This document shows, one piece after another, positions 11,671 through 23,337 of a stretch of 64,000 bases of DNA. The DNA is from Sambucus nigra (taxonomy: Eukaryota > Streptophyta > Magnoliopsida > Dipsacales > Adoxaceae). Made by a program: the position numbers and the translations under genes. The stretch is from assembly GCA_949130495.1 (NCBI GenBank), contig CASBWL010000424.1:62001-126000 (forward strand), written 5' to 3'. Under the pieces are notes generated by a model. That model was given only the letters and a program-made list of their open reading frames with translations. It had not been told where the DNA came from and ran no database searches. Position 1 is the first letter of the stretch; the number at the start of each line of letters is the position of its first letter.

Positions 11671-13105
11671 TGATTAACAGTGAAAAGTAGCGTCGCGTCA
11701 AAACCCTTATCGTTGTACTCATTTCACTGCGTTAATACACAAACCTAAGTTACTACTACACTCAATTGGTGAGTATAGCGGTAAGTCGGGTATCGAATCC
11801 ACAGAGAATGTTTGATAGATCGTAACAGATTATTAATCCATGAATAAAAATGCAAAAGGGTGATGTGTGCTAGGAAATAAAAGAAAAGAATAAGTTAAGT
11901 CTAAATAAAAGTAAAGCGAGGATCGGGATATAATCCAACCATACGGCTCGAAACAACTATTAGTCAGAATTTCGTCTCGGGAGCAATTTAATCGAGCATT
12001 ATCAATTAATCAAAAACTTCCCATAATAAGTAATTAAAGCCAAAGTTGCGAGAATAAACATTTCTCCAAAAATTGGTCGCACGCGGATTAAATTACGATT
12101 ATTGCTTTAAGCACTAATATTGCATGACAAAGAAAGTTAAACGCAAAATAATCTGACTTTAATTCACGCGGTTTCAATTGAACACAATTTTGCACGAAAC
12201 ATAATTTTCGAGGCCTGTTAATGGCGGAACGACATCCCGACCCTAATTATCTAAGGGCACATAATGAACTAAGCTAATTTATACTAATTAAACTAGGAAA
12301 GTAAGTAATAAAGAAAGTAAACTAATTAAGAAAGCATGGAAATTATTCTACAAAGCAAGAAATAGGCAAGAACAATTATATAAATGGAGATGGAAGATGA
12401 AAGTTCAACATACACAACCCATATGGTAGTCAACCCAAAGAGATATGAAGCCAAGCTCTCAAAATCCAAACCCTAACCTAAAATGTCTTCTAAAACTAAC
12501 TATTTCTGACATTATAACAAAATTAAGTTATATAGTAAGTTGGAATAAAAGAAAAGAAGAAAGAAAAGAAAGAAAAATATCTGCAGAAAATAGGGGCTCG
12601 ATCGATCAACCACTTTGGTCGATCAATCGATAGTTAAAATCGTGGAAAAATACTAAAGGATTGATCAAGTGACCCCTTTGGTCGATCGATCGATCAAGCA
12701 GGGCAGAACATCCTGTTTTCCTCCTGTTTTGGTGTAAATGCTTTTCTCCCCGCTAGAATCGTTGTAACTTCTTCATTTGGGATCAGAATCGTGCACCGTT
12801 CGCGGCCACGCAAAGATTTCGAGTGGGGATAAAACTTTCGTGAAATGTCAGGCTTGGTACCCAAACTTTGAATTTATCGGATTGCCCTTGAACGTGCGAA
12901 TGTGTATGGGACTTGAGCGGAATGCGTCCGAACTCCATTCTTAGTACCTAAATACTTACAAAAGCCCAATTATATCTCATATAGCATGTTAACAATATAA
13001 ACCGAGGTTATCTGGTTAACGATCTTAAATATAGAGATTAAGGCACCCGAGGGGGCTAAAATGCGTAGTTTCGACGATAAAATACACAATATTTGCATAT
13101 TATCA
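11671..13105 (-). repeat. LTR E: right LTR of copy II (GATCGATC subtype)
   Basis: A 1435-base LTR beginning TGATTAACAG and ending GCATATTATCA on the plus strand. It keeps the family words (TAAGTCGGGTATCG, GCACCGTTCGCGGCC) but is clearly diverged from LTR D and closest to LTR C in its central cassette (12597-12698). Confidence 0.75.
12597..12698. repeat. Palindrome cassette in LTR E (GATCGATC type, decayed)
   Basis: Blocks of CTCGATCGATCAAC, GGTCGATCAATCGAT and GGTCGATCGATCGATC are spaced as in LTR C, entered by CTGCAG and left by CAAGCAGGGCAG. Several palindromes carry single-base changes. Confidence 0.8.
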
Positions 13106-14026
13106 GCGCGACTTTGGGCCTCGACCTGATCTTGCCTAATGGAGAAGTAAATGGCCTCTTGAAATGAATCCATAGACATAGGGTATGAGGTAAATGACTC
13201 AGACTCGGACATTGAAAAGGGGTCAATTGGATCCTCGGGTGGCTCAACAAGCTCGGCTAGCTCAGGGTGAATCACCTTAAGAGGCGGAGGAAAGATAGGT
13301 CTGAGGGGGAAGGCTCAGCCCTACGAGATTACTCTTCGGCTAGCTTTATATGCCTAATTTTTGCAAAGGTCTTATCTCCAAGAGAGGGGAAATCTTCTAT
13401 GAGTTTATAAAGAGGTCTGAGCATAGGAAGATGACCTTACACTTGGGACCACAAAAAAAGTAAACAACTGGACACAAGCTAAACTAAGGATCAAAACTTG
13501 GTTTTGGTCAAGTTCAAACCAATAACAGTAAAGAATAAGAGCCACTGAAAAACTCAAAAAGTCACCGGAAAACTCATATGACGACCAAAAAATTCAACTA
13601 TCGCCGAAAAATGCAAGAAATAGAAAAATAAGGCTGAAAAATGGCAAAGGGCAAGTTAAGAATGATACCTAAAGGAATGCGAAATGAAGAAGAAGGAATA
13701 TTGAATGAAAGAAACCCACAAACAACCTCGGATTAAGTTCTTGACAAGGGAGTAAGAATGTAGAAGGCTCAGGAAAGGAGAGTGAGAAATAAGGAATAAA
13801 GAGAAAGGAAAGGGTTTAAACCCTCAAAATCAGCTTTCACGCGTACTAAGGCCCATCATTGCCTTGGGATCCCAAAAGACCACAATCATTGCACTTGCCA
13901 AGCACGCAACCTACTTCATATGTTGACACTTGTCAAAGAAATGTTGTCACAAAAAGGAGAACAACCTCGGAGTTTCATACGCCTGAGTTACCTATTTGAC
14001 ATATGTAACTAAGGGCTAGGGGTGAT
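13106..14026 (-). pseudogene. Candidate antisense ORF region of a Tat/Retand-type element
   Basis: This lies between LTR E and a Tat-type PPT and 3' LTR. Tat elements are known to carry an ORF antisense to gag-pol in exactly this place. A minus-strand frame from 13275 to about 13106 reads MIHPELAELVEPPEDPID and further acidic, Ser-rich residues before entering LTR E, where it becomes meaningless. The frame is broken upstream of 13275, and 13500-13850 looks like purine-rich leader. No domain is recognised; the call rests on position only. Confidence 0.35.
14011..14026 (+). other. Polypurine tract of the Tat-type element
   Basis: AAGGGCTAGGGGTGAT immediately precedes the LTR start TGATAGGCCC. 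This is the usual form of a Tat/Retand PPT and gives plus orientation. Confidence 0.65.
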
Positions 14027-15053
14027 TGATAGGCCCAATGTGTACCTGCCAATTCAGAGACATCAACTTTGGCCTGTATGACGACCGAGGTAATAAGAGT
14101 TCAAGAATACCCATCCGCAACATCGTCTTACATCAGGTCAGCTATAATCGATATCGCATCTACCACGAACCTCATCTCAACTTGGAATAAGTCGAGGTCA
14201 ACAAGGATCTATTAGTTCAGCTTTGATCAATTCAGCCGCAACCGACATTACTAACACCACCCCAATTTGGCTACAGACAATGTTGCAAGCACCACGTGAG
14301 ATCAACAAAGTCTCTTAGGCCCAATGAACAATCCTATCATCGATAGGTTTCACCTAGTATCAGTAACCTTATAGGCTCAGCATCAAGTGTCAGGTCAACA
14401 TCGGCCCAGGACGACATTCTACATAACTAACCTCGGCAGACATCCTATAGCCAAGGTCATCATATAATTCCCAGCCAAGGCAAGGGTCATACCTCACCAA
14501 CCTTGTACTCACCCAGGCCGAGGTTGGTACCATGTAAAGAAATACGGGCTTCTAATCATACATGTATGGCTTGAAGCACGTGGACAAATATGTTATGACT
14601 GAATCACTCCCTCCATATGAGGGAATATTGAGGTCATCATTACTTAGTTGAAGATCAGCCAGGTGTCATCCTTACACGAGCTAGATCTCCATGCACATGC
14701 TCATTGTATGCTTAGGGGGTACATTACACCCCCCAAGTGCTATATATAGAGGTCATCCTCTACCTTGCAAAAGGATGCAAAATTACGACCGTAGCTGAAA
14801 TTCTATCAAATTACCCTGTAGAGAGAGAAAGCTTGAGAGATTGTATTCATGGCCATTAGTGCCTTATTTTAGTGACCTTACTCACTCACTTGCACAGTGG
14901 ACGTAGGACTAATTGGCTGAACCACTTATATATTGGTGTTCATCCTCTTTTCCTCATCCCAATCTCTTATATTTAGTATATACTCATATTCCCATTGTTA
15001 TCACTGGTGTGAGCTTACAAACACCTTGACGGGTGGTGTTATTTCCCGCATCA
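14027..15053 (+). repeat. 3' LTR of a Tat/Retand-type gypsy element
   Basis: It begins TGATAGGCCCAATGTGTACC after a PPT and ends ATTTCCCGCATCA, about 1027 bases. A TATA-like TGCTATATATAGAG lies at about 14739-14752 and a run typical of the R/U5 part follows. No PBS follows 15053, so this is a 3' LTR or a remnant of one. The matching 5' LTR is not in the window. Confidence 0.65.
14739..14752 (+). promoter_or_regulatory. TATA-like promoter box in the Tat-type LTR
   Basis: TGCTATATATAGAG precedes a GGTCATCCTCTACC segment, the arrangement expected for a U3/R boundary in Tat LTRs. This is inferred from sequence only. Confidence 0.45.
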
Positions 15054-16748
15054 TCAGTTATCTAGCAGTAACTTGTGTACTATCTGCTTGTTTGGCTGGG
15101 ATGTCTTCAGTATGTGAACAACTGTCTATGTTAGAGGTTAAACAACATACTGAGTCTTCATCATTTGTTGGTATGGGATGGTAGTCTAGGTTGGTTCCAA
15201 AAATATCTTTATAAATGCGAGGAATAAATCCCATGGGCATTAAAGTCTTTTTACTATAAGTCTTAAAGTAGCGTCGTATGGCTCTGATACCACAATTAGG
15301 GTTTGGTCAGAATTTGGTGAGTTTATAAACTTCTTAAGGTCTTGATACCAATTTGGGTCTAAACTACAAATATTTTAAATATATAGTCTTAAAATAGGTT
15401 TTAGTATAAGACAAGAGGGGGACCATCTAAAGAAAATAACAAAATATCTTAGGGACCATGAGGGGACCACAGTCGGATAATGCCAAAAGTCCGTTAATCC
15501 ATTCTTTAAGGAAGTCTGCTTAGGAGAATGTTCTTGTTAAGGTTAATAAAGATTCTAACAAGATTGGGAGAGTGCTAGAAATGCAAATTTAACCTTGATG
15601 TTTGGGGTGAATTTCAATTTTAGACCCAATGTTTCAGAAGTTGGAATTTTAACTTTGAATTTTGAAATTTATTGCAATAATATTGATCGGCAATGTGTCA
15701 TTCAAATACATGACGGAAAATTCTTACATTGCATCATGTGACATATGTACTCTTTTTTCCAATAAATAATTGACACATAGGTCCAAAAAAAATTTTTAAT
15801 AAAAAAAATTTAAATTCATCTAGTGAATTAAGGTTAAATTTAGGGGTTTTTTACCAATTAGTGTCGTTTACTAAGTATGTAGTTCAACAGATTATATCAT
15901 CTTTTTTGGGGGGCTCCAACTAGTCCCATGAAAAAATATTTTTGGTCTTCAACAGGTCCTATTTGTAAACATATAGTTAATATTCAATATATGTATAAAT
16001 AAGACCTAATGGAAAAAAAATGCTATGATAGGACCTATTAGGAAATGTCGTATGTAAATAAGACTTATTTATGAAGCGGCCTTAAATATATTGTGTAATT
16101 CTACAATAACTGAATTTTTGACTGAATTTTTGTAGACACGTTGACATGGAGGCTTGATATTGATTGGTTTGGAGGTCTCACTGGAGTAAACCCCAAAAAC
16201 TAACCAATAACAAGCCCTGTATCATTGTGTCTAAGAAAAAATTGTCTAAAATTCCATCGCAATAGAATTTTTCAAATTTATTACAACCCAATTGTTGAAA
16301 TGTCTGGGTGAGTTAAAATGGCACATCCCGCATTGAGAGAGAATAATTATATCATCATCATCTGCCACCATCCCTGTTCCCCAATTCAAATTATATAGAT
16401 CCATGTGTGTCTCCTGATTTGGGAACACTCCATTTCCCACAGACCCGCCAATTACCTGATTTGGGCTCAAATCACACCCACCCCTTCTCTCCCCAATGAA
16501 GTCTTGTAAAAGTCTGGCAAATACTTTGAATGTCTTTTTATTATCTTCGATTTCATTTAAGAACAAAAAAATGGGCAAATACATTGATAAGTTATTTGCA
16601 AACACTTTAGAAAGGAAAATAAATAACTTCACTCCGTCGTCAAGTTGTTCGTAAGGGGAGAAAAAAGTTGTATAAAAGATGGATGTATTTTCCTAATTCT
16701 CAGAGAGAATAATAATATCTCAACTTATTATTTACCCCGAATAGAAAA
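15054..16748. other. Gene-free stretch
   Basis: Short frames only, none resembling a known protein. GCTCTGATACCA at 15281-15292 matches the complement of a tRNA-iMet PBS but no LTR start follows it. The rest is AT-rich. The last part, up to 16748, would be the upstream region of the LRR pseudogene. Confidence 0.6.
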
Positions 16749-17782
16749 ATGGTAAAGTCACTATGGGTTTATCCATTGATCTTCACCATCATCTCCGTAC
16801 ATCAATATAGTTGTTCTGTCTCATCTTTCTCCCACCCTCAATAAAATCATTTTCATTCGTGCCTTTATAAACAGAGCTCTTCTTTGCTTCAATTTAAGAA
16901 AACTTTTACCATTGATATTATTTCTTCTGAAGAGTGTTCTTAATTTGGTCAAACTTTAGAACCAAAGATGATGTCTTGGAAGAGGGGTATAAATTTCCAT
17001 ACATGGGATGGCGTGACTTGCGATTGGAGGACTTAAGTTGTAGCCAGTTGATGGAAATTATCCATTCAAACAACACCATATTCCAGCTATATCATCTTCA
17101 GAGTCTTAACCTCACGCATAATAATTTATATGGCTCTCGGATCTCACATAAATTTGGTGGATTTGCTCCGGATTTGACTAATCTTAACCTCACAGACTCT
17201 TCTTTTACATGCAAAGTTTAAAAAAAAATATCCCATCTTTCCAAACTGGTTTCACTTGATCTCTCTCAGAATCATGAAATGGAAATTAAAAGTCAGAATT
17301 TCAAATTGCTAATTCAAAACTTGACCGAGCTTACAAAACTCTCTATTTTCGATGCCAGCATCTCTTTAGTTGTACCATATTCAATCGTCTATTTGAGGTC
17401 TTTAGATTATCTGAATCTCAAGACTTGCAGAATCTATGGGTCCATTCCTAAATCGCTTGGAAACCTTACACAAATCACTTAATTGGGCCTCTCGGGTAGC
17501 AATTTTACTGGAGAAATTCCATCTATGCTTTCAAATCTCAAACACCTCACTCACTTAAAATTCTCAACAAATCAGCCTATAAAACAAAACCCCAATGTTT
17601 TTGCTAACCTCAGATCCTTAACCTCTATTGATCTTAGCGATAACAAATTCAGTGGTCCATTCCCAACCTCAATTACAAACCTCACACAACTTGTTACTTT
17701 ATATCTCTCACGTAATTTATTGACGGGTCCAATTCCTTCCAACATAGTTACGCTTCATAACGTAATGGTGCTGGTTTGGTAA
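16749..17782 (+). pseudogene. Receptor-like protein (extracellular LRR) pseudogene, 3' truncated
   Basis: ATG at 16749 opens a hydrophobic signal peptide (MVKSLWVYPLIFTIISV), then a decayed LRRNT region with a KRG...TWDGVTCD block. Plant LRRs of the xxLxxLxLxxNxxxGxIP type follow: HLQSLNLTHNN, LVSLDLS, LDYLNL, GSIPKSLGNL, GEIPSMLSNL and SLTSIDLSDNKFSGPFP. Stops occur soon after the signal peptide, near 17040, at 17219-17221 and at 17480-17482. The family (Cf/Hcr-type receptor-like proteins) are membrane-anchored surface immune receptors of 800-1000 residues. Here only about the first third remains before copia sequence takes over near 17770-17795. No transmembrane segment is present. Confidence 0.8.
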
Positions 17783-20700
17783 TGGTACTGGTTTGAATAT
17801 TGTTAATGTTGGTTCTAGTATTGTTTCCTATGATTCCAGTTCCTATAATATGAACAATATCTTATAATGTCCTTCTGTTGCTGCTAACCTTCTTTCTATT
17901 TAACAATTCATACGTGATAATCACTCTTATTTTATTTTCCTTATTTTTCTATGTGAGGGATCAAAGACCGGGATGATGCTTTTCCGCGAGAGGAGTGATA
18001 ATGGTCTCTATCTGTTCCACTTTCACCATCAGATTTCTACAAAGTCAGGACATCCATCTGGTTTTCTCAGTGTCCATGTTGGTGTTCAAGTTTTCCATTT
18101 TAGATTAGGTCATCCTTCCTCTCCAACACTTTCAAGTCTTATTTTTAATAAGTGTCTTCCAATGACCGTATCTAGTTCGTTGTCCTTTTTTCATTCAAGT
18201 CCATTGGGAAAGAGTACTAAATTACCATTCCATTTATCAGATTTAATTTCTAGTTCACCTTTAGAATTAGTAGAATTTGATGTATGGACATCCCGTATTG
18301 TATTTCTTAAAGGATCTAAAATTATGTGTTACTTGTGGATGATTATTCTCGTTATTCTTGGATTTTTCCAATGCAACTTAAACATGAGGTGTTTGATATC
18401 TTTGTTCTCTTATGTTCTATGTTGAAAATATTTTCTCTTATAAAATGAGATTATTTCAATCTGATGGGGGTGGTGAATACATTAAACGTGCCTTTCAAAA
18501 TGTTTTACCCAATAATGGTATTAGTTTCCGTTCCTCTTGTTCGGAACATCCCAAACAATATGGAGTGGCCTAACGAAAACACCCTCATATTGTTGAGATT
18601 GTCCTTACGCTTCTTGCTCATTCTTATATGTCAATTGATTATTGGGTTGAAGCATTTAACACAGATGTTTATTTAATTAATCTCCTTTCGATATGTGTTC
18701 TCCATTCCATAAGTCTTTATGAAAAATTATTCCATCAATCTACCAAGTATGACACTCTCCATGTTTTTGGTTGTGCGTGTTTCCCCTACTTATGTCCATA
18801 TAATACTAATAATCTTCAATTTCGTTTGAAGCATTGTGTGTTCATGGTGTATTCTCTTAATCATTAAGGTTATCACTATCTTGATCTCGCTAACGGTCAT
18901 GTATATTTATCTCGTCATGTTTTGTTTGATGAATTCTCTTTTTCATTTCAAGAGACTAGTAGTCCTCCAGCTCAAAACATTTCCCCCGACTCTTTTATCC
19001 CTCTACTGGAATAGGTCACGCTGATACAATCCACATCTTCTACCCACCTACTTATTAATTGTAATATGTCCCTCCCATCATTCTCACATTTTCATGATTC
19101 ATCTCACAATACTCCTTTTAACTCCCCACTCTTTAACACTCCTTCCATTGTCATCTTGCCTTCTCCCCCACCAATTCATCCCATTAATAGTTCATCCTTT
19201 ACCTGACCATCCTTCTGACATTTGGGGCCAGCAGGTCTTCTCCTCAATAGACCAACCTCCTTCGCCCTCGCAACATTACATGATCACTCGTGATAAGGAT
19301 AGTATTCTCCTTCCAAATCCTTAATATGCTCTTAATGCAGTTTATAATGTTGACTGCATTGAACCTACTTGTTTCAGTCAAGCAGTAAAAATGTGGAGTG
19401 GCGCACAACTATGGTAGTGAGTTTATAATGTTTCTCAATAAGTGGGTGTTTAAGATTAAACTCAGGTCTGACGGTTCAATTGAGCCGTACGAGGCTCGTC
19501 TTGTGGAAAATGGTTTCCACCAACAAGAAGGTATTAATTATTCGGAAACTTTTAGTCATGTGGTGAAACACTCCACTATTCGCATCATCATTGCTTTATT
19601 TGTCCATCATCAATGGAATATTCTGCAATTGCATGTCCAAAATGCATTTCTCCATGGGTTTTATTTGAGGATGTTTATATGTGTCAACTTGGTGGTTTCA
19701 GCGATCCCAATTTTCCTCATTATGGTTGCAAGCTCCACAAGCCTCTTTATGGTTTGAAACAAGCCCCATGGGCATGGTTTCAATGCTTCTGTGGTTATTT
19801 GGAAGCACTTGGGTTCCATGGTTCAAAAGTTGACTATTCTCTATTCATATTTCGTAAGGGTGATATAAGAATTATATTTCTTATTTATGTGGATGATATT
19901 CTCATTATGGGAAATAATTCTTCTCATGATTCAAAGTTAATTTCTCATTTTGGTAAATTATTTTCTATGAAAGACTTGGGACCTATTCATTTCTTCCTTG
20001 GCATCGAGGCAACTTATAGTTTCAGCGGCTTGCATTTGACCCAAACTAAGTATGTTCTTGATTGTTTGCATCGTATGAATTTTTAGGATGTCAAACCTAT
20101 TTCCTCTCGTTCCATGAGTGCTATGAAACTGTCCATGTACGATGGTGATTCATTTTTCGATCCCACTTATATCGGACTATTATGGGCATGCTAAAATATT
20201 TGACGATTACTCGTCCAAACATCTCTTTTGTCGTTAATCAGGTTTGTCAATTTATGCACTAGCCAACTACGGTCCATTAGTTAGCAGTTAAGAGAATCTT
20301 ACGTTACTTTAAATCCACACATGATCATAGTCATAGTCTATTTTATCAGTCAGGCTCTCTTCGTTTGGAAGCCTACTCATGATGATTATGCCGGCAATCC
20401 AGATGATCGTCACTCTATCGGAGGTTACTGTATATATCTTGGCCATAATATGATTTTTTGGAACTCTAAGAAGCAACGTACAGTTTTACGGTCCAATACT
20501 GAATTGGAATACCGACAGTTGGCTTATACAGTAGCTGAGATCTCTTGGTCGCGTTCTATCTTGGAATATATTTGTGTTCCTCTTTCTACCCAACTCATTA
20601 GGGGTGGCCATGGGCCGTGCCGGGATAGGGCTAGCTCAGGTCGGGCTTGTAAATATTTGAGCTATCCCAAGTCCTCCTAGGCCCGACTCGGACCTCATTG

Positions 20701-21382
20701 TGTAATACCAAGCCTACCCAAGTTGGAAAGTTTCTTGTCCAGGCCCATTTCCCAGGTCCGGCCATAAATTTTTTTTACTTAAATTTTATTGTTTTGTAAA
20801 TTTATGACGTATTTTATTGTTTAGCAAATTTATTTTAGAATATACTCTCAAGACTAAGAGTGAATAAATCCTAAAATTGATATTTCTAAATTTTCTTCGT
20901 TTATATATATGTGTGTGTGCATGTGAGAGAGATTAATATTATATATAATTCTCAGGCCTCGGGCCAGGTTGGGCTTAAGCGAGCCAAAGAATACATGTCC
21001 AAGCCCGCGTAGAAAAAATTGGGCCTATAAAATTTTACCAATCCCGATTTCACGGGCATATTTTCCTTACTCAAGTCCTATATTTTTCTCATGGACTTGG
21101 CGGACCTCAGGGCTATGACCACTCCTACTAATGATTTGGTGTGACAAAATAAATTCCATTTCCTTGGCTCACAATCCGTTCTTTCATGGTCGTACAAAGC
21201 ACTTGTAAGTAGATTATCATTATGTTTGTGAAAAAGTGGTGCGAAAAGAACTTCAGATCTGCCACATATGTACAGAAGACCATGTAGCTGATGTGTTCAC
21301 TAAAGGCTTTTCTTCTATACGTTTCAAGTCTCTTGCCAACAAGCTCATGGTACGCCCTCACCCCATGAGCTTGCCGAGGGCG
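17783..21382 (+). pseudogene. Ty1/copia polyprotein remnant (protease to RNase H)
   Basis: Domains appear in order on the plus strand: a protease-like stretch with GNGTGL (about 17790-17870), the GAG-pre-integrase block with HFRLGHPSS (18090), integrase core scraps (PLELVEFDVW, 18270; YWVEAF, 18640), the SH3-like end (FGCACFPYL, 18770), reverse transcriptase (NKWVFKIKLRSDGS at 19437; YGLKQAP at 19750; catalytic YVDD at 19886-19897) and RNase H (GYCIYLG, 20430, to DVFTKG, 21290). At least eight frameshifts or stops make it inactive. No gag and no 5' LTR are present: protease sequence starts directly at the LRR pseudogene. The RNase H part is split by a MITE at 20599-21127. Confidence 0.85.
20599..21127. 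mobile_element. hAT-like MITE inside copia RNase H
   Basis: The 529-base insert starts TAGGGGTGGCCATGGGCC and ends with the imperfect inverse (GGGCTATGACCACTCCTA), about 14 of 18 matching. Runs of GGGCC/GGCCC words near both ends and the TAGGGGTGG terminus are typical of plant hAT MITEs. It interrupts the copia RNase H frame between VPLSTQL and the downstream CDK block. Flanking bases are only loosely similar, so no clean 8-base duplication is claimed. It has no coding capacity. Confidence 0.7.
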
Positions 21383-21511
21383 TGATAGACAACAGAGTTT
21401 GAAGTCAGATTTGACTGAATCTAGAGATAAGGTGGTTGTTGATAAAGCTTAATCATTATAGTTTGTCATCATCTGATCCCTACTTTATAGGGGATTTATT
21501 TGTACTTGTAT
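21383..21511 (+). repeat. Copia 3' LTR, left part
   Basis: After the RNase H end (MSLPRA then stop) comes a short G-rich PPT and then TGATAGACAACAGAG, the classic start of a copia LTR. The LTR reads normally to about TTGTACTTGTATTC. It then changes into sequence that looks like a Helitron 5' end. A candidate continuation of the LTR resumes at 38953. Confidence 0.55.
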
Positions 21512-22329
21512 TCTCTATATATACTAAGATAGATTAGTTTTTGAAAATATGTAAATTTTTAACGGCGCGGATGAGTGCAACATCAAAAGAGATTTTTGGG
21601 AAATTAAGGGTTGAGATCAACTCCCTCCATTAATTTCAAATGCAATACTATTCCTATTTCACCTTTACCTATTTTATCCCTTAAAAATTGAAATTCCCCC
21701 TATTTTTCTTCTCACTAATTAATTCATCCACTATCACTTTAATTCAAACACAACCATATTTTGGTAAAAACAAACTAAAAGGCAACTATTTTCTCTCTCT
21801 TCTCACACAACCCTCCGTATAATCACAATCCCCCCACAAACACCACAATGTATGTTCTCTCTCACTCTCTCTTCTCAGACTTTATCTTCTCCCCCAACCT
21901 CTCCCCCCACTAACTCGAAACCACCTCCCCTTCTCACTGACTCCGGCCTCTGATAAACCCCCCTCCAAAGTTCTTACGAAACCACCTATCTCCCTCTCAC
22001 GGGCTTCGACCTCCAATAAACCCCCCGCCGTCATTCTTAAAACGTTGTTGTTCATAAACGTTCATACCCAAAAGTCTTAAAGTAGGGCAAAAATCTTGAA
22101 ACAAAATGGGTGTTGGACTGTTGTGACATACCTAGGTTCGTAAACGTTGTTGTTTTAAATTATGTGTAAGTATCTTAAAAAAAATTGATCCCCTTTTTCT
22201 TACTCTTAAGAGATTGGAAACTGATACATTTTGGTAGTCATTTTCTCCTTTGTTGACTAACTTTTTATTTCTTGATTTGTTCATAGTTTTCATTTTGGTT
22301 GTCTTTGTGTGCATATTTGATTGAAGTCC

Positions 22330-22570
22330 AGGGATGCAGGGTTTGGGTTTGTACATTTAGGAGGTTTAAGTTTTCAATTTCATTTTAATTTTTGCAGATT
22401 TAGTAGATTTGATTGAAGTACGGTTTGGGTTTGTAAATTTAGCAGATTTGATTGAAATACGGTTAGGGTTTGGGTTTGGGTTGGTACATTTAGAAAATTT
22501 AGTGGATTACATTGAGGAGGTCTGGGTTTGTACATTTAGTAGATTTCATTGAGGTACGGTTTGGGTTTTC
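22330..22570. repeat. Degenerate minisatellite (TTTGGGTTTGTACATTTAG unit)
   Basis: About four to five imperfect units of roughly 50 bases, each with GGTTTGGGTTTGTACATTTAG and GATTTGATTGAAGTACGG. Embedded GGTTTGGG words imitate telomere repeats but are not one. Confidence 0.65.
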
Positions 22571-23065
22571 ATTTTCAGTTGTTCCATTTTTTATGTTCAT
22601 CTCTGCGTACAAATGAATATATCTTTGGTTTTGGTTTTAGTTTCAAAATATTTCATCCATTTTTGTTGTTTCATCTCACCCAAGATGATGGCACACATAA
22701 AGATTTTTTTTTTCTAGGTTTTTTTATGCTGTGTTTTTCCTTTTCTATTGTATGTGTACGCCTTTTTTATTATTTTTTATTTTGTTTTCATGAAAATTAT
22801 CATTGAGGAGAAAGTTTGTACATTTGTAACTATATATGTTTGTGTTTATTTCATGACAACTCTCAGTGAGGAAAGATTTTGTAAATGTATATATATGATT
22901 GTTTTATTTTTTGTTAAAATCCAATAATGTTTCAAAACCATAATATTCAGATTCTGCTTATATTTTATTATTTTGTAGATCATACTTTTGGATTCATAGC
23001 ACCGGGTCGAAATCAAGTATATTGTATTTTGATTTAGTTTTTATGCAATATTTTTTTCGTTTGTG

Positions 23066-23212
23066 TCAAACATAGGCACTAATGCATTAATACTATACAT
23101 GCAGATGTCAAACATAGGTACTAATGCATTAGTAGTTCCTTTGCATATTCATTTTGTGGAAACAATAGCAATATTATTTCAGTTTGTGTCAAACATAGCC
23201 ACTAATGTTTGT
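23066..23212. repeat. Three short direct repeats (GTCAAACATAGGCACTAATG)
   Basis: GTCAAACATAGNCACTAATG or a near copy starts at about 23067, 23106 and 23188. It is non-coding and lies inside the candidate Helitron. Confidence 0.6.
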
Positions 23213-23337
23213 GTTTGTTTCTATTTGTTGAAGCTTACATATGACATTGGTATAGTTCTCATATGCTAAAAATTAATTACTTCAATTTCAATTAATTATG
23301 TTTTTTTTCATATTTAAGGCTTTGATTTTTGTGACAG

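Noticed and set aside
15281..15292. GCTCTGATACCA as a PBS of another minus-strand element
   Set aside because: No LTR start follows within a few bases and no coding or LTR partner is visible.
22440..22475. Telomere-like GGTTTAGGG/GGTTTGGG words (also CCCTAACCC near 41838)
   Set aside because: Only one or two degenerate units inside a minisatellite or coding scrap; not a telomeric array.
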